Of a stretch of 64,000 nucleotides of DNA, positions 24,521-32,211 are shown in pieces. Within the stretch, counting starts at the first letter, position 1, and each line of letters begins with the position of its first letter. The notes beneath the pieces were generated by a model. The model was not told the origin of the DNA, did no database searches, and was given only the letters and a program-made list of their open reading frames with translations. The translations under genes were made by a program, and so were the position numbers. The stretch is taken from positions 5,231 to 69,230 of the forward strand of contig CAZONX010000002.1 in the NCBI GenBank assembly GCA_964581295.1, given 5' to 3'. This DNA is from JAHEEL01 sp964581295. GTDB taxonomy: Bacteria > Actinomycetota > Acidimicrobiia > Spongiisociales > UBA5794.

Positions 24521-25176
24521 AACAAATCCGGCCTTCGCTCACTCGTTCGCGCTACGCGCTGGGTCTCGCGCCACTCATCGACCTTGGCGTGGTCGCCCGA
24601 TCGCAGCACCTCGGGCACCACCCAACCTCGGAACTCTGCCGGGCGGGTGTACTGCGGCTCTTCGAGCATGCCATCGCGGAAGCTCTCGGTCTCGGTGGAG
24701 ACCGGGTTGCCGACCACGCCGGCCAGCAACCGGGTGACGCCTTCAATAATGGCGACGGCCCCTACCTCGCCCCCGAGCAGCACGTAGTCGCCGAGAGAGA
24801 TCTCCTCATCAATGAGGTGCTCGGCCACTCGTTCGTCGACTCCTTCATATCGTCCGCACACCAGTGTGAAATCGTCGAGCGTCGCCCAACGGTCGAGCGT
24901 GTCCTGATCCAGCGGCCGCCCGGCAGGTGTGAGCAACACGCGGTGTGTCTCTGCAAGCGGATCGAGTGCCTCGGCGAGGGGCTCGACCATCATCACCATC
25001 CCGGCGCCGCCACCGAACGGGGAGTCATCGACCTGGCGATGCACACCCTTGCCGTGGTCCCGCAAGTCGTGGATCACGACTTCGAGGGTGCCATCACCGC
25101 GAGCCTTGGCCACCAGGCTCGTTTCGAGTGGCGATGTGAAGAACTCGGGAAAGATCGTGACGATGTTGATCCGCAT
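24514..25176 (-). CDS. trmD: tRNA (guanine-37-N1)-methyltransferase
   Basis: SPOUT methyltransferase that modifies G37 next to the anticodon and prevents frameshifting. The 220 residues show MRINIVTIFPEFFTSPL, DDSPFGGGAGMVMMVEP, CGRYEGVDERV and the knot region ISLGDYVLLGGEVGAVAII. Length is a little below the family mean. It is usually next to rimM; here 12.4 kb of other genes separate the two. A TACCAT box 7 nt before the ATG suggests its own leaderless promoter, with a large palindrome over the -35 region. Confidence 0.96.
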   Translation of the reverse strand: MRINIVTIFPEFFTSPLETSLVAKARGDGTLEVVIHDLRDHGKGVHRQVDDSPFGGGAGMVMMVEPLAEALDPLAETHRVLLTPAGRPLDQDTLDRWATLDDFTLVCGRYEGVDERVAEHLIDEEISLGDYVLLGGEVGAVAIIEGVTRLLAGVVGNPVSTETESFRDGMLEEPQYTRPAEFRGWVVPEVLRSGDHAKVDEWRETQRVARTSERRPDLLE

Positions 25177-25183
25177 GCGCGAG

Positions 25184-25189
25184 ATGGTA
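25184..25189 (-). promoter_or_regulatory. Leaderless -10 box of trmD (TACCAT)
   Basis: TACCAT with a 7-nt spacer to the ATG, the same hexamer and spacing as before ispG. Its -35 region falls inside the inverted repeat at 25196-25247. Confidence 0.55.
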
Positions 25190-25195
25190 CCGACT

Positions 25196-25247
25196 CCGTT
25201 CTTGCGTAACTATGGGAAGCCCGCTTCCACTATCTACGCAAGAACGG
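25196..25247. promoter_or_regulatory. 13-bp perfect inverted repeat between tetR and trmD
   Basis: CCGTTCTTGCGTA (25196-25208) pairs perfectly with TACGCAAGAACGG (25235-25247). Inside, GGAAG/CTTCC form a second stem with loop CCCG, flanked by matching ACTAT bases. It begins 5 bp from the tetR stop and covers the trmD -35 region. It could be a terminator for cofG-cofH-tetR (no U-tract is seen) or an operator. Confidence 0.7.
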
Positions 25248-25252
25248 TGTGG

Positions 25253-25840
25253 TCAGGGCTCGGTCCGCAGACCGTTCACGAGGAACCCGGCCGTCGCCTC
25301 TGCGATGGCGTGGACGTGCTGCTTCGGATCCGGCAGGTCCATCACGGTTCGCCCACCCGCCATCATCGTCTCCTGGATGAGGCGGCCGACCACGGGACCC
25401 GGGAGTGCCGCGAACACGCCGTTCGCCACGCCTGTTCGATAGATGTCCATGACCTCGTTCGAGAGCGAGTGGTGAGATCCGGCGATGGCTTGCTGTGCCT
25501 CGGAAGAGAGTCTTGGCACCTCGGTGTGGAGGATCAGGCCGAGGTGGTCGATACCGACGAACTCCACGAACCGCACCGTCAACTCTCGGAGGTGCATGTC
25601 CGGCGGCAGGTCGGGCGGAATCTCCGACAGGATCTCGTCAATCAAGGCCGGCAGATCCCGCTGTACCAACTGCACGAGGAGATCCTCTTTCGAAGCGAAG
25701 TGTTCGTAGAACGTGGTGCGGCCGATGTCGGCTTCCGCCGAGATGTCGGCGTGCGAAGTCCCCGCGTACCCGTACTCGCGGAACAGGTGCGAAGCGACGT
25801 CGAAGAGGTGATCTCTCGTCGCATCGCCGGTGCGCTTCAT
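25253..25840 (-). CDS. TetR family transcriptional regulator
   Basis: A 195-residue one-component regulator. The N-terminal helix-turn-helix is typical: RDHLFDVASHLFREYGYAGT, SHADISAEADIGRTTFYEHF and SKEDLLVQLV. The C-terminal ligand domain is all-helical and its ligand cannot be inferred. The ATG overlaps the cofH stop (ATGA), so it is co-transcribed with the FO synthase genes. It may regulate them or the neighbouring trmD promoter, where a strong palindrome lies. Confidence 0.9.
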   Translation of the reverse strand: MKRTGDATRDHLFDVASHLFREYGYAGTSHADISAEADIGRTTFYEHFASKEDLLVQLVQRDLPALIDEILSEIPPDLPPDMHLRELTVRFVEFVGIDHLGLILHTEVPRLSSEAQQAIAGSHHSLSNEVMDIYRTGVANGVFAALPGPVVGRLIQETMMAGGRTVMDLPDPKQHVHAIAEATAGFLVNGLRTEP

Positions 25841-27717
25841 GCCGTGCCTCCGACGATCCTGATGGACGGCACCGAACCATACAAGGTGGTTCGTTGCCGG
25901 GGTGTCCTCCCGATCGATGTAATGGCCGCGGTGAAGTCCCCGGCGTCAACCATTGTTCCGTGCGAGGCGCCGGCAGCCGCCGAGATGTACTCATCCATCA
26001 GCGTTCCGCCAAGATCGTTCGCTCCCGCGCTCAGCAGGGTCAGACCGGTCTCGAGCCCGAGCTTCACCCACGACGCCTGGATGTTCTCGATGAGACCGTC
26101 GAACGCGATGCGCGCCACGGCGTGGACGAGCACGACCTCATCCCAGGTCGGCCCCGGTCTTGCCACACCGCGTACGTAGATCGGCGCTCCCATGTGCACG
26201 AACGGCAGCGGCACGAACTCGGTGAAGCCGCCCGTCTGTTCCTGGATCAGCCGGATCGTCTCGATGTGATTGGCCCACGCATGGGGGTCGTCGATATGGC
26301 CGAACATCATGGTGGCCGTCGACCGAAGTCCCAGATCGTGGGCCGTCAGCATGACCTCGGCCCATTGCGCGGTCCTGATCTTGTCGGGGCAGAGATAGGC
26401 ACGCACGCGGTCGTCGAGAATCTCGGCCGCAGTTCCCGGGAGGGTGCCGAGACCGGCGTCGCGCAGGATCGTGAGGAATTCACGCACCGGCATCCCGAGC
26501 GTCGCCGCGCCCTGCCAGACCTCGAGCGGGGTGAATCCGTGGACGTGCATTCCCGGCACGTTTTCCTTGATCGCCTCGAGGACGGTGACGTAGAAGTCGC
26601 CGGTGAATTCGGGATGGATGCCACCTTGGAGGCAGACTTCGGTAGCACCGCGGTTCCACGCGTCGACCGAACGCTCAACAACCTGAGGGACCGAGAGCAG
26701 ATAGGGATCCTCACGCAGGTTGAGCGATCGGGGTCCCTTCGAGAACGCACAGAATCCGCACTTGTAGGTGCACTGATTTGTGTAGTTGATGTTGCGGTTG
26801 ACGATGAACGAGACCGTGTCACCATTCGTGCGCTGCCGCAGGACGTCGGCGGCGGCGGCGATCGCATCGACTTCGCTGCCCCTGGCCTCGAACAAGCGAC
26901 GCACCTCATCGCGGGTCGGGCGATGTCCGCCGAGTGAGCGGTCCAAGATGCGGCGCAGGTCGTCCCCTACGTCGGCTCCCCGTCCCGGAGTCGCGTTGGC
27001 CCATGCCTCGTCCGCCCATTGGGCGGAGAACCGTGACGGAGCATGTGGCGCGGGCAAGTCCTTGCCGGGAGCCCATTCGCCGCGAGGGCGGGCAGTACCC
27101 GAACCGTCGATCAGATCGAAGTAGACCTTGAGCACCTCGGGTTCCAGCCGGGCGCGGGCGTCGTCCACCGTCACGTCGATCGGGATGGCCGTTCGCTCGA
27201 CGAGCGGAAGCGTGAGGGCATCGCGCAGTTCGCCGATCGCTTCGGTGTCCCATCCGCGGAGCACGAGATCGCGTGCGCCGTGGTTCACCGCCTCCGCCGC
27301 TTCGCCGACGGTGTCGACGAATGCCGAGACCCTGGTGTCAATCCCGGGAAGGGTCGCGATCGATGACGCATCGCCGACGCCGCTCCGCCCGACTCGAAGG
27401 AAGGCTGCCCCTGTTCGGGCGACGGCATCGATCGTGTCCGCTCTGCCATCTCCCGCCACGACCGTGATCTGCCATCCGGCGGCGCCCCTCTTTGCGAGAG
27501 AAAGAGCGGCTTCCGACCCGACAACGTACGCCGGTGCCGTCACCTCCCCGACTCCGTTCGAGATCGGGAGCAGGCCGCCGGCCAGCGCAGCGTCACGGTC
27601 GGCGGCCGTCAGGTCCTCCACCTCCGCCGCGGTCGACCCTTCTCGCCGCCTGGCGTCGGCCCAGCGCTCCCGAACTACATCGGCGGGGCGCAATCGGATG
27701 AAGGTGATGTTGGTCAT
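25837..27717 (-). CDS. cofH: FO synthase subunit 2 (CofH-like radical SAM) with an extra N-terminal domain
   Basis: Half of the FO synthase that builds the deazaflavin of coenzyme F420. The C-terminal ~380 residues are CofH: SFIVNRNINYTNQCTYKCGF carries the CxxxCxxC cluster motif, followed by EVCLQGGIHPEFTGDFYV, HGFTPLEVWQGA, LPGTAAEILDD and TMMFGHIDDPHAW. The first ~230 residues are not part of usual CofH. They resemble an alpha/beta barrel fragment (PISNGVGEVTAPAYVVGSEA, AVNHGARDLVLRGWDTEAIG), possibly luciferase-like; that is a guess. Length is 626, against about 350-400 for a lone CofH. The ATG overlaps the cofG stop. Confidence 0.88.
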   Translation of the reverse strand: MTNITFIRLRPADVVRERWADARRREGSTAAEVEDLTAADRDAALAGGLLPISNGVGEVTAPAYVVGSEAALSLAKRGAAGWQITVVAGDGRADTIDAVARTGAAFLRVGRSGVGDASSIATLPGIDTRVSAFVDTVGEAAEAVNHGARDLVLRGWDTEAIGELRDALTLPLVERTAIPIDVTVDDARARLEPEVLKVYFDLIDGSGTARPRGEWAPGKDLPAPHAPSRFSAQWADEAWANATPGRGADVGDDLRRILDRSLGGHRPTRDEVRRLFEARGSEVDAIAAAADVLRQRTNGDTVSFIVNRNINYTNQCTYKCGFCAFSKGPRSLNLREDPYLLSVPQVVERSVDAWNRGATEVCLQGGIHPEFTGDFYVTVLEAIKENVPGMHVHGFTPLEVWQGAATLGMPVREFLTILRDAGLGTLPGTAAEILDDRVRAYLCPDKIRTAQWAEVMLTAHDLGLRSTATMMFGHIDDPHAWANHIETIRLIQEQTGGFTEFVPLPFVHMGAPIYVRGVARPGPTWDEVVLVHAVARIAFDGLIENIQASWVKLGLETGLTLLSAGANDLGGTLMDEYISAAAGASHGTMVDAGDFTAAITSIGRTPRQRTTLYGSVPSIRIVGGTA

Positions 27718-28850
27718 GCCGTCGCCGCCTCCTTCGTCACAGCGTAACCCTCGTTATCGACCGCGCTGACGAGCTTGGGCCACAGATCTGTGTCGCTCCA
27801 TTCGGCGTCGACGTACTCCGGGTACACGGGCAGACGCTGTCTCAGTTCGAAGCCCGCTGCTTCGCTGACCGACCGCAGCCGTTCGAGCTGCGGCCACGGG
27901 GCCTCCGGGTTGACCCAGTCGATCGTGAGCGGAGATACGCCGCCCCAGTCGTTGATTCCTGCGTCGAGATAGATGCCGAAATCGTCGGTGAGATTCGGCG
28001 GAACCTGCAGATTCATCTCGGACCCAAAGATCCACCGCGCCACAGCGACGATCGTCGCGAAGTACTCGGTGGTCGGAGGGGGCACATTGCGCATGCGGGT
28101 GTCGGCCTTGGGCTGGAAATTCTGAACGATGATCTCTTGAAGATGGCCGGATCGCTCCTGGACCGCCGCAAGGGCGAAGAGGCTGTCGACCACCTCTACC
28201 GCTGTCTCGCCGATTCCGATCAGCACTCCGGTGGTGAACGGGATCTTCAGGGTCCCGGCCGTCTCGATGGTGTCCATCCGCGCCGATGGTTCCTTGTCCG
28301 GACAATCGTGGTGAGGCATGCCGGGTTCCATCAGGCGCGGCGAGATATTCTCAAGCATGAGGCCGAGCGACGGATTCGACCGCCGGAGGGCTTCTTGCGT
28401 CGCAGCGTCCATGAGCCCCGGGTTTGCGTGGGGGAAGACGTTGGTCTCGTCGACGACGCGTTCCGTGAGCGACCGGACGTATTCGAGGGTCGAGTCATGG
28501 CCGGCCTCATCGAGGAACGCGCGCGCTTGCGGCCATCGGTCCTCGGGGCGGTCGCCCAGCGTGAAGAGTGCCTCCGTGCATCCTCGACGTTCCCCGGCTC
28601 GCACTGTTGCCATCACCTCGTCGGACGTGAGGTATGAACCGCCGCCTCCCGGCGGCTTGGCGAAGGTGCAGTAGGTGCAGCGGTCGCGGCACATCGTCGT
28701 TACCGGGATGAACACCTTCCGGCTGTAGGTGACAATGCGTCCCTTGCCGTCATCGCGCAGGCGTCTGGCCTCGGCGAACAGCGGCGCCGTTGGCGCAGCG
28801 CCCGTGAGGAATTGCTGGGCGAGATCGGGATCAGGCGCCGGGAACGGCAT
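27714..28850 (-). CDS. cofG: FO synthase subunit 1 (CofG, radical SAM)
   Basis: Partner of CofH in making FO from a 5-amino-6-ribitylamino-uracil/tyrosine adduct. The 378 residues contain the radical SAM motif in TTMCRDRCTYCTFAKPPG, then LFTLGDRPEDRWPQAR, MLENISPRLMEPGMPHHDCP, TTGVLIGIGETAVE and IIVQNFQPKADTRM. In many actinobacteria CofG and CofH are fused as FbiC; here they are separate genes overlapping by 4 nt. A leaderless -10 box (TAGGTT) lies 6 nt upstream, so this gene begins the cofG-cofH-tetR operon. Confidence 0.94.
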   Translation of the reverse strand: MPFPAPDPDLAQQFLTGAAPTAPLFAEARRLRDDGKGRIVTYSRKVFIPVTTMCRDRCTYCTFAKPPGGGGSYLTSDEVMATVRAGERRGCTEALFTLGDRPEDRWPQARAFLDEAGHDSTLEYVRSLTERVVDETNVFPHANPGLMDAATQEALRRSNPSLGLMLENISPRLMEPGMPHHDCPDKEPSARMDTIETAGTLKIPFTTGVLIGIGETAVEVVDSLFALAAVQERSGHLQEIIVQNFQPKADTRMRNVPPPTTEYFATIVAVARWIFGSEMNLQVPPNLTDDFGIYLDAGINDWGGVSPLTIDWVNPEAPWPQLERLRSVSEAAGFELRQRLPVYPEYVDAEWSDTDLWPKLVSAVDNEGYAVTKEAATA

Positions 28851-28856
28851 TCATCG

Positions 28857-28862
28857 AACCTA
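28857..28862 (-). promoter_or_regulatory. Leaderless -10 box of cofG (TAGGTT)
   Basis: TAGGTT, six bases, ATG. It is divergent from the TAACCT box of the lipoprotein gene 77 bp away. Confidence 0.6.
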
Positions 28863-28938
28863 TCACACCCCCGCGTGCTCCGTGACGGTCCGTTGGATCC
28901 CTCGATCGTCGATCGCACAGCCAGTCCACGGCGCTCGG

Positions 28939-28944
28939 TAACCT
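28939..28944 (+). promoter_or_regulatory. Leaderless -10 box of the AMIN-like lipoprotein gene (TAACCT)
   Basis: TAACCT, six bases (CGCCGC), ATG at 28951. The same hexamer and spacing precede ddl. Confidence 0.6.
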
Positions 28945-28950
28945 CGCCGC

Positions 28951-29811
28951 ATGCGCATCGCTCCGTTGCTCGTGTCCGTCGCCCTCGCGGCTGCGGCATG
29001 CACGAGCACCGATGTGCAGGATGCCACCACGACTACCGAGGCTCTGGCCACGACGTCGACCGTTGCGTCCGACGCCCCGGCATGCCTCGCCGGCGAGATG
29101 CCGTTCGTCGACGATGGCACCGTCGCCGCTCTCGACAGCCAGGGCCAAGACGCCAAGGCCATCGGCGGCATTCGCTGGTACCCCCTCGAGGGGTGTGAAC
29201 GCATTGAGATCGAGTTCCTCTCGGCAACAGGCGCTCCGGCGACGCGCATCGGGCCTGTCGGCGTGTCGATGCTGTCGGACCCCGGCATCGTTCGCGTCGC
29301 TTTGGCCGATGCCATCGTGGAATCGGCCGTGGCGGATACCACGCTCGACGGAACGCTCATCGAACACTGGTATGTGGTCGAGGACGGCGAGGACGGACTC
29401 GTCATCGACTTCCACTTGAACGAACGTGCCGCGGCGCGGGCGTTCACCACCACATCGCCAGCCCGGTTGGTGATCGACATGCGGCGAACCGGGGATGATC
29501 GACCCCTGGCATCGCCGCTGTCGAGAGGCGGCATCGTCCTGTTGAGTCCGAAGGGCGGCGTCGGCCTCTACCCGCTGCAGGTGGCCGGCTACGCGGCGCC
29601 AGAGATCGATGCAATTCGCATCCGACTGAGCGATCCGACGGGCGTCGCCATCGACCGGTCCGTCTCGACGCTTTCGGAGACCCATGTGTGGCATGCCTTC
29701 GGCGTCGCTCTGAACGACGGTCCTTCCGGCACCGTCGATCTGCTCGTCGGAACCGTCGACACCACCGGTGAACCGGTGTTCGGAATCGAAGTCCCCCTGG
29801 ATCTGCCGTAG
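28951..29811 (+). CDS. Secreted lipoprotein with an AMIN-like domain
   Basis: A 286-residue exported protein. The signal peptide MRIAPLLVSVALAAAACTST ends in a lipobox with Cys17. A Thr-rich linker follows. The remainder is beta-rich; the segment GIRWYPLEGCERIEIEFLS and later PARLVIDMRRTG resemble AMIN-like domains that bind cell-wall glycans. A second half (VGLYPLQVAGYAAPEIDAIR to VFGIEVPLDLP) looks like another beta-sandwich. Function is unknown; a wall-linked role is inference. It stands alone on the plus strand and converges on the ATP-grasp gene. Confidence 0.78.
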   Translation: MRIAPLLVSVALAAAACTSTDVQDATTTTEALATTSTVASDAPACLAGEMPFVDDGTVAALDSQGQDAKAIGGIRWYPLEGCERIEIEFLSATGAPATRIGPVGVSMLSDPGIVRVALADAIVESAVADTTLDGTLIEHWYVVEDGEDGLVIDFHLNERAAARAFTTTSPARLVIDMRRTGDDRPLASPLSRGGIVLLSPKGGVGLYPLQVAGYAAPEIDAIRIRLSDPTGVAIDRSVSTLSETHVWHAFGVALNDGPSGTVDLLVGTVDTTGEPVFGIEVPLDLP

Positions 29812-29849
29812 AGAAGGAGCAAGACCAAAACCAGTTGGCTCCAACCCGC

Positions 29850-31235
29850 CTAGCCACTCGAAGCGGCGGCTCCGCACAGATTCGGGGCTGCAACAAGCGG
29901 TGGGATGTCCAGGTCCCACAGCTCTCTCGCAAGATCGATGGTGGCGACGGCGCGGAGGGCGATCGAAGGGCCGATGGGAGTTCGATCGGGGTCGTAGCGC
30001 ATGATGATGATCGATCCCATCGCTGCCGGGCCGATCTCCATGGTGGCATCGGTCACGCCCTCAGCGTCGACGGCCACCGCCCGCCCGTCGACGAACTGAA
30101 CACCGACGTGTGCAGAATCGTGAGTCCCTGTGAGCGGCAGCAGCGATCCGCCACGGCGCGACTCCTGTGTCACATCAACAACGAACGCCTCGAGGTCACG
30201 AGCGCTAAGTTCGAGGTCGCCCTCGATCAGCATGCGTTCGATCGATTCGAGTGGTACTTCGGTGGCCCGGGAATGCAGGCGGTGGCCGATGCTGAGTCGC
30301 GGGTTGAGCTCGGTGGGCAGGAATCCATCCCGCGTGCACACGCCGTCGATTCCGAATCCGCCGAGGTAGCCGTGCCGCTCCGCCAGCAGGGTCCCGACCC
30401 GGCGCGCCGCCTGACGCATCGTGTCGCGGACGGCTGTTGGCGGATTCCAGAAGTTCGCGGCCTGCGCGTAGGCGAATTCGGGGAGCGACGCGTGGCGCAG
30501 GATGATCATCTCGATCGGCAGAAACACCGCCACTCCGTCGTTCGTGATGAATCCATGGATCGAGCACGGGATTCCATCGAGGAACGGCATCACACGCACG
30601 TCAACAGCATGATCGGCAAACCAATCGACCGCCGGCTTCACATCGGCGGGGCTGCGAACCCAACGGGCGTACTCGCCGCCCCCATGCCATCCCTCGGTGT
30701 TGTCCGCCACCCAAACCGTGCCGAGATCCGACGCCAATGCGCTGGCAGCGTCGGCTGCCTCGTTCACCGGCACCACAACCGCGGGAGCGCGTCTGACCCC
30801 GGCGTCGTCCCACAGACGATCGACCGTCGTCTTGTCTTCGAGCGCACCCCACGACTCCGGGCGCGCTCCATAGACCGGCCTGCCGGCCAGGGTCGAGCAG
30901 CGGCTGAAGCCGGCGCCGAGCACCTGCGCCTCGTGATCGGGATCGAACGTCTCCACGGCGGCAAGCAGCTCGTCTGACGGCTGTTCGACCGATTCGAGGA
31001 ACGCCCGGACGCCTCGCATCACTGTGTCCTCGCTCACCCGGGTGTAGTAGAACCGATTGGCCTTCGGTAGGTCGCCCACGCCTTCGACGCCGGCCACGAT
31101 CATCACCCCGGCAGCGCCCCATTCATCCAGTAGACCGGCCAGCGCGGTTGCCCCCGCCGCGGCGTCCGCGGCAAGAATCCACTTCCGATCGCGATGAAGG
31201 TCGGCGACATCGCTCTTCACCCGTTCGAGGTCCAT
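29850..31235 (-). CDS. ATP-grasp domain protein of unknown substrate
   Basis: A 461-residue protein with an N-terminal Rossmann-like pre-ATP-grasp region (AGVMIVAGVEGVGDLPKANR) and an ATP-grasp core. Recognisable parts are VRVMPFLDGIPCSIHGFITN and the metal/ATP site GYLGGFGIDGVCTRDGFLPT followed by ELNPRLSIGH. Such enzymes join a carboxylate to an amine or thiol through an acyl-phosphate. The substrate cannot be assigned. F420 maturation includes ligase steps, so its place near cofG/cofH is suggestive only. A TAGGCT box is 6 nt before the ATG. Confidence 0.75.
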   Translation of the reverse strand: MDLERVKSDVADLHRDRKWILAADAAAGATALAGLLDEWGAAGVMIVAGVEGVGDLPKANRFYYTRVSEDTVMRGVRAFLESVEQPSDELLAAVETFDPDHEAQVLGAGFSRCSTLAGRPVYGARPESWGALEDKTTVDRLWDDAGVRRAPAVVVPVNEAADAASALASDLGTVWVADNTEGWHGGGEYARWVRSPADVKPAVDWFADHAVDVRVMPFLDGIPCSIHGFITNDGVAVFLPIEMIILRHASLPEFAYAQAANFWNPPTAVRDTMRQAARRVGTLLAERHGYLGGFGIDGVCTRDGFLPTELNPRLSIGHRLHSRATEVPLESIERMLIEGDLELSARDLEAFVVDVTQESRRGGSLLPLTGTHDSAHVGVQFVDGRAVAVDAEGVTDATMEIGPAAMGSIIIMRYDPDRTPIGPSIALRAVATIDLARELWDLDIPPLVAAPNLCGAAASSG

Positions 31236-31241
31236 AGGAAG

Positions 31242-31247
31242 AGCCTA
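31242..31247 (-). promoter_or_regulatory. Leaderless -10 box of the ATP-grasp gene (TAGGCT)
   Basis: TAGGCT, six bases (CTTCCT), ATG. No Shine-Dalgarno sequence is present. Confidence 0.55.
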
Positions 31248-31275
31248 CGCCCGATCGCCCGACCGAGCCCTCAGG

Positions 31276-31460
31276 CCGTCGGTAGCCGGTAGTCGCCCAG
31301 CACGCGCCTCCTCCCGCTCTGCGCGTCTCCTCCCCATCAGGGGGAGTTGGCAGCGCCGCCAGGCGCTGACGGAGGGGGTCAAACAGATCCCGTCACGATC
31401 CCCGGCGCTTTGGCGCAGGTTCTTCCGTCCCCCAAACTGCGTTGGGGGGACGCGAATCCG
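31276..31460. repeat. Repeat-rich intergenic stretch with several hairpins
   Basis: Contains a heptad-like run GTAGCCGGTAGTCGCCCAG (31281-31299), a hairpin around CTCCTCCCCATCAGGGGGAG, a second hairpin GCAGCGCCGCCAGGCGCTG, and at 31421-31460 a third REP-like copy (TTCTTCCGTCCCCC to GGGGGGACGCGA) that aligns with the copy at 62581. No gene is supported here. The pseudogene remnant follows directly. Confidence 0.65.
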
Positions 31461-31514
31461 CTCCCGCGGATGCGCAGGGGGGCTGTGTTGCGGATGCGCG
31501 GGGCTCGGGGACCG

Positions 31515-31979
31515 AGGAGTGTCCAGCAACAGGCGCTGTCCTCGGAGCTGCTCGAGTCGCTCGTCGCCGAGCTGTTCGGCTAAGCCGGCGACTGGTTCAA
31601 CGGTGACGACGCCATCGGCAGCCTCGACGTGATCTGGAACAATGCCCTGAGCGACGGTCGCGCCATCAAGCCACGCATCGGACTTTTCAGCGTCATTGTC
31701 GACGCTACAGCCCTCGATGAGTCACTCCGCACGATGTGGCGCAGCACCGTCACCCAGTCCCGGATGGACGCGACCGCCGAAGCGATACGACGCGACCAGG
31801 TCGCCGGTGGGGTCCGGCCAAGCCTCGATCCCGATGCCACCGCACTCGCCCTCACGCTGATGAGTGAACAGTTCGCCCTGGAGGTACTCGGACGCCAGGA
31901 GGCCGAACCCGAACAATGCGCCGCGATTCTTACGCCCATCTGGGACGCCGTTCTCTTCGGTGTCGACAACTCCGGTTGA
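31515..31979 (+). pseudogene. TetR-type regulator remnant (C-terminal domain only)
   Basis: One frame reads SSELLESLVAELFG, an in-frame TAA at 31581-31583, then AGDWFNGDDAIGSLDVIWNN and a TetR-like C-terminal domain (LDESLRTMWRSTVTQSRMDA, AEAIRRDQVAGGVRPSLDPD) ending at 31979. The helix-turn-helix that should precede it is missing and repeat DNA takes its place. This looks like a regulator gene whose 5' half was lost. A short gene starting at GTG 31629 (116 residues) remains open but would lack DNA binding. Confidence 0.6.
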
Positions 31980-32178
31980 GCCGAGAGACAACTATTCCAC
32001 CCACTCGAGCCGACTTGCGAGAGAGCGCCACATCCTCTGAGCCAGAGCGGGCGAATCAGGACCGCGGGCCCTCTGCCCATGTCGGCGAACATGGGTGGAT
32101 CGAGGGCGCATTTGGAGTGGCGAGGCTTGGTCAATCGGGTTGTCGTCATGGGGCAGTGTGAGCCGTCAGCGTTGCCGG

Positions 32179-32184
32179 TAGATT
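32179..32184 (+). promoter_or_regulatory. Candidate -10 box for the aldo/keto reductase gene (TAGATT)
   Basis: TAGATT 27 nt before the ATG, followed by a short leader with GGGGA as ribosome site. The 230 bp between the pseudogene and this gene hold nothing else recognisable. Confidence 0.35.
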
Positions 32185-32211
32185 GCGCTTCAAGCAACGG
32201 ACGGGGACTCC

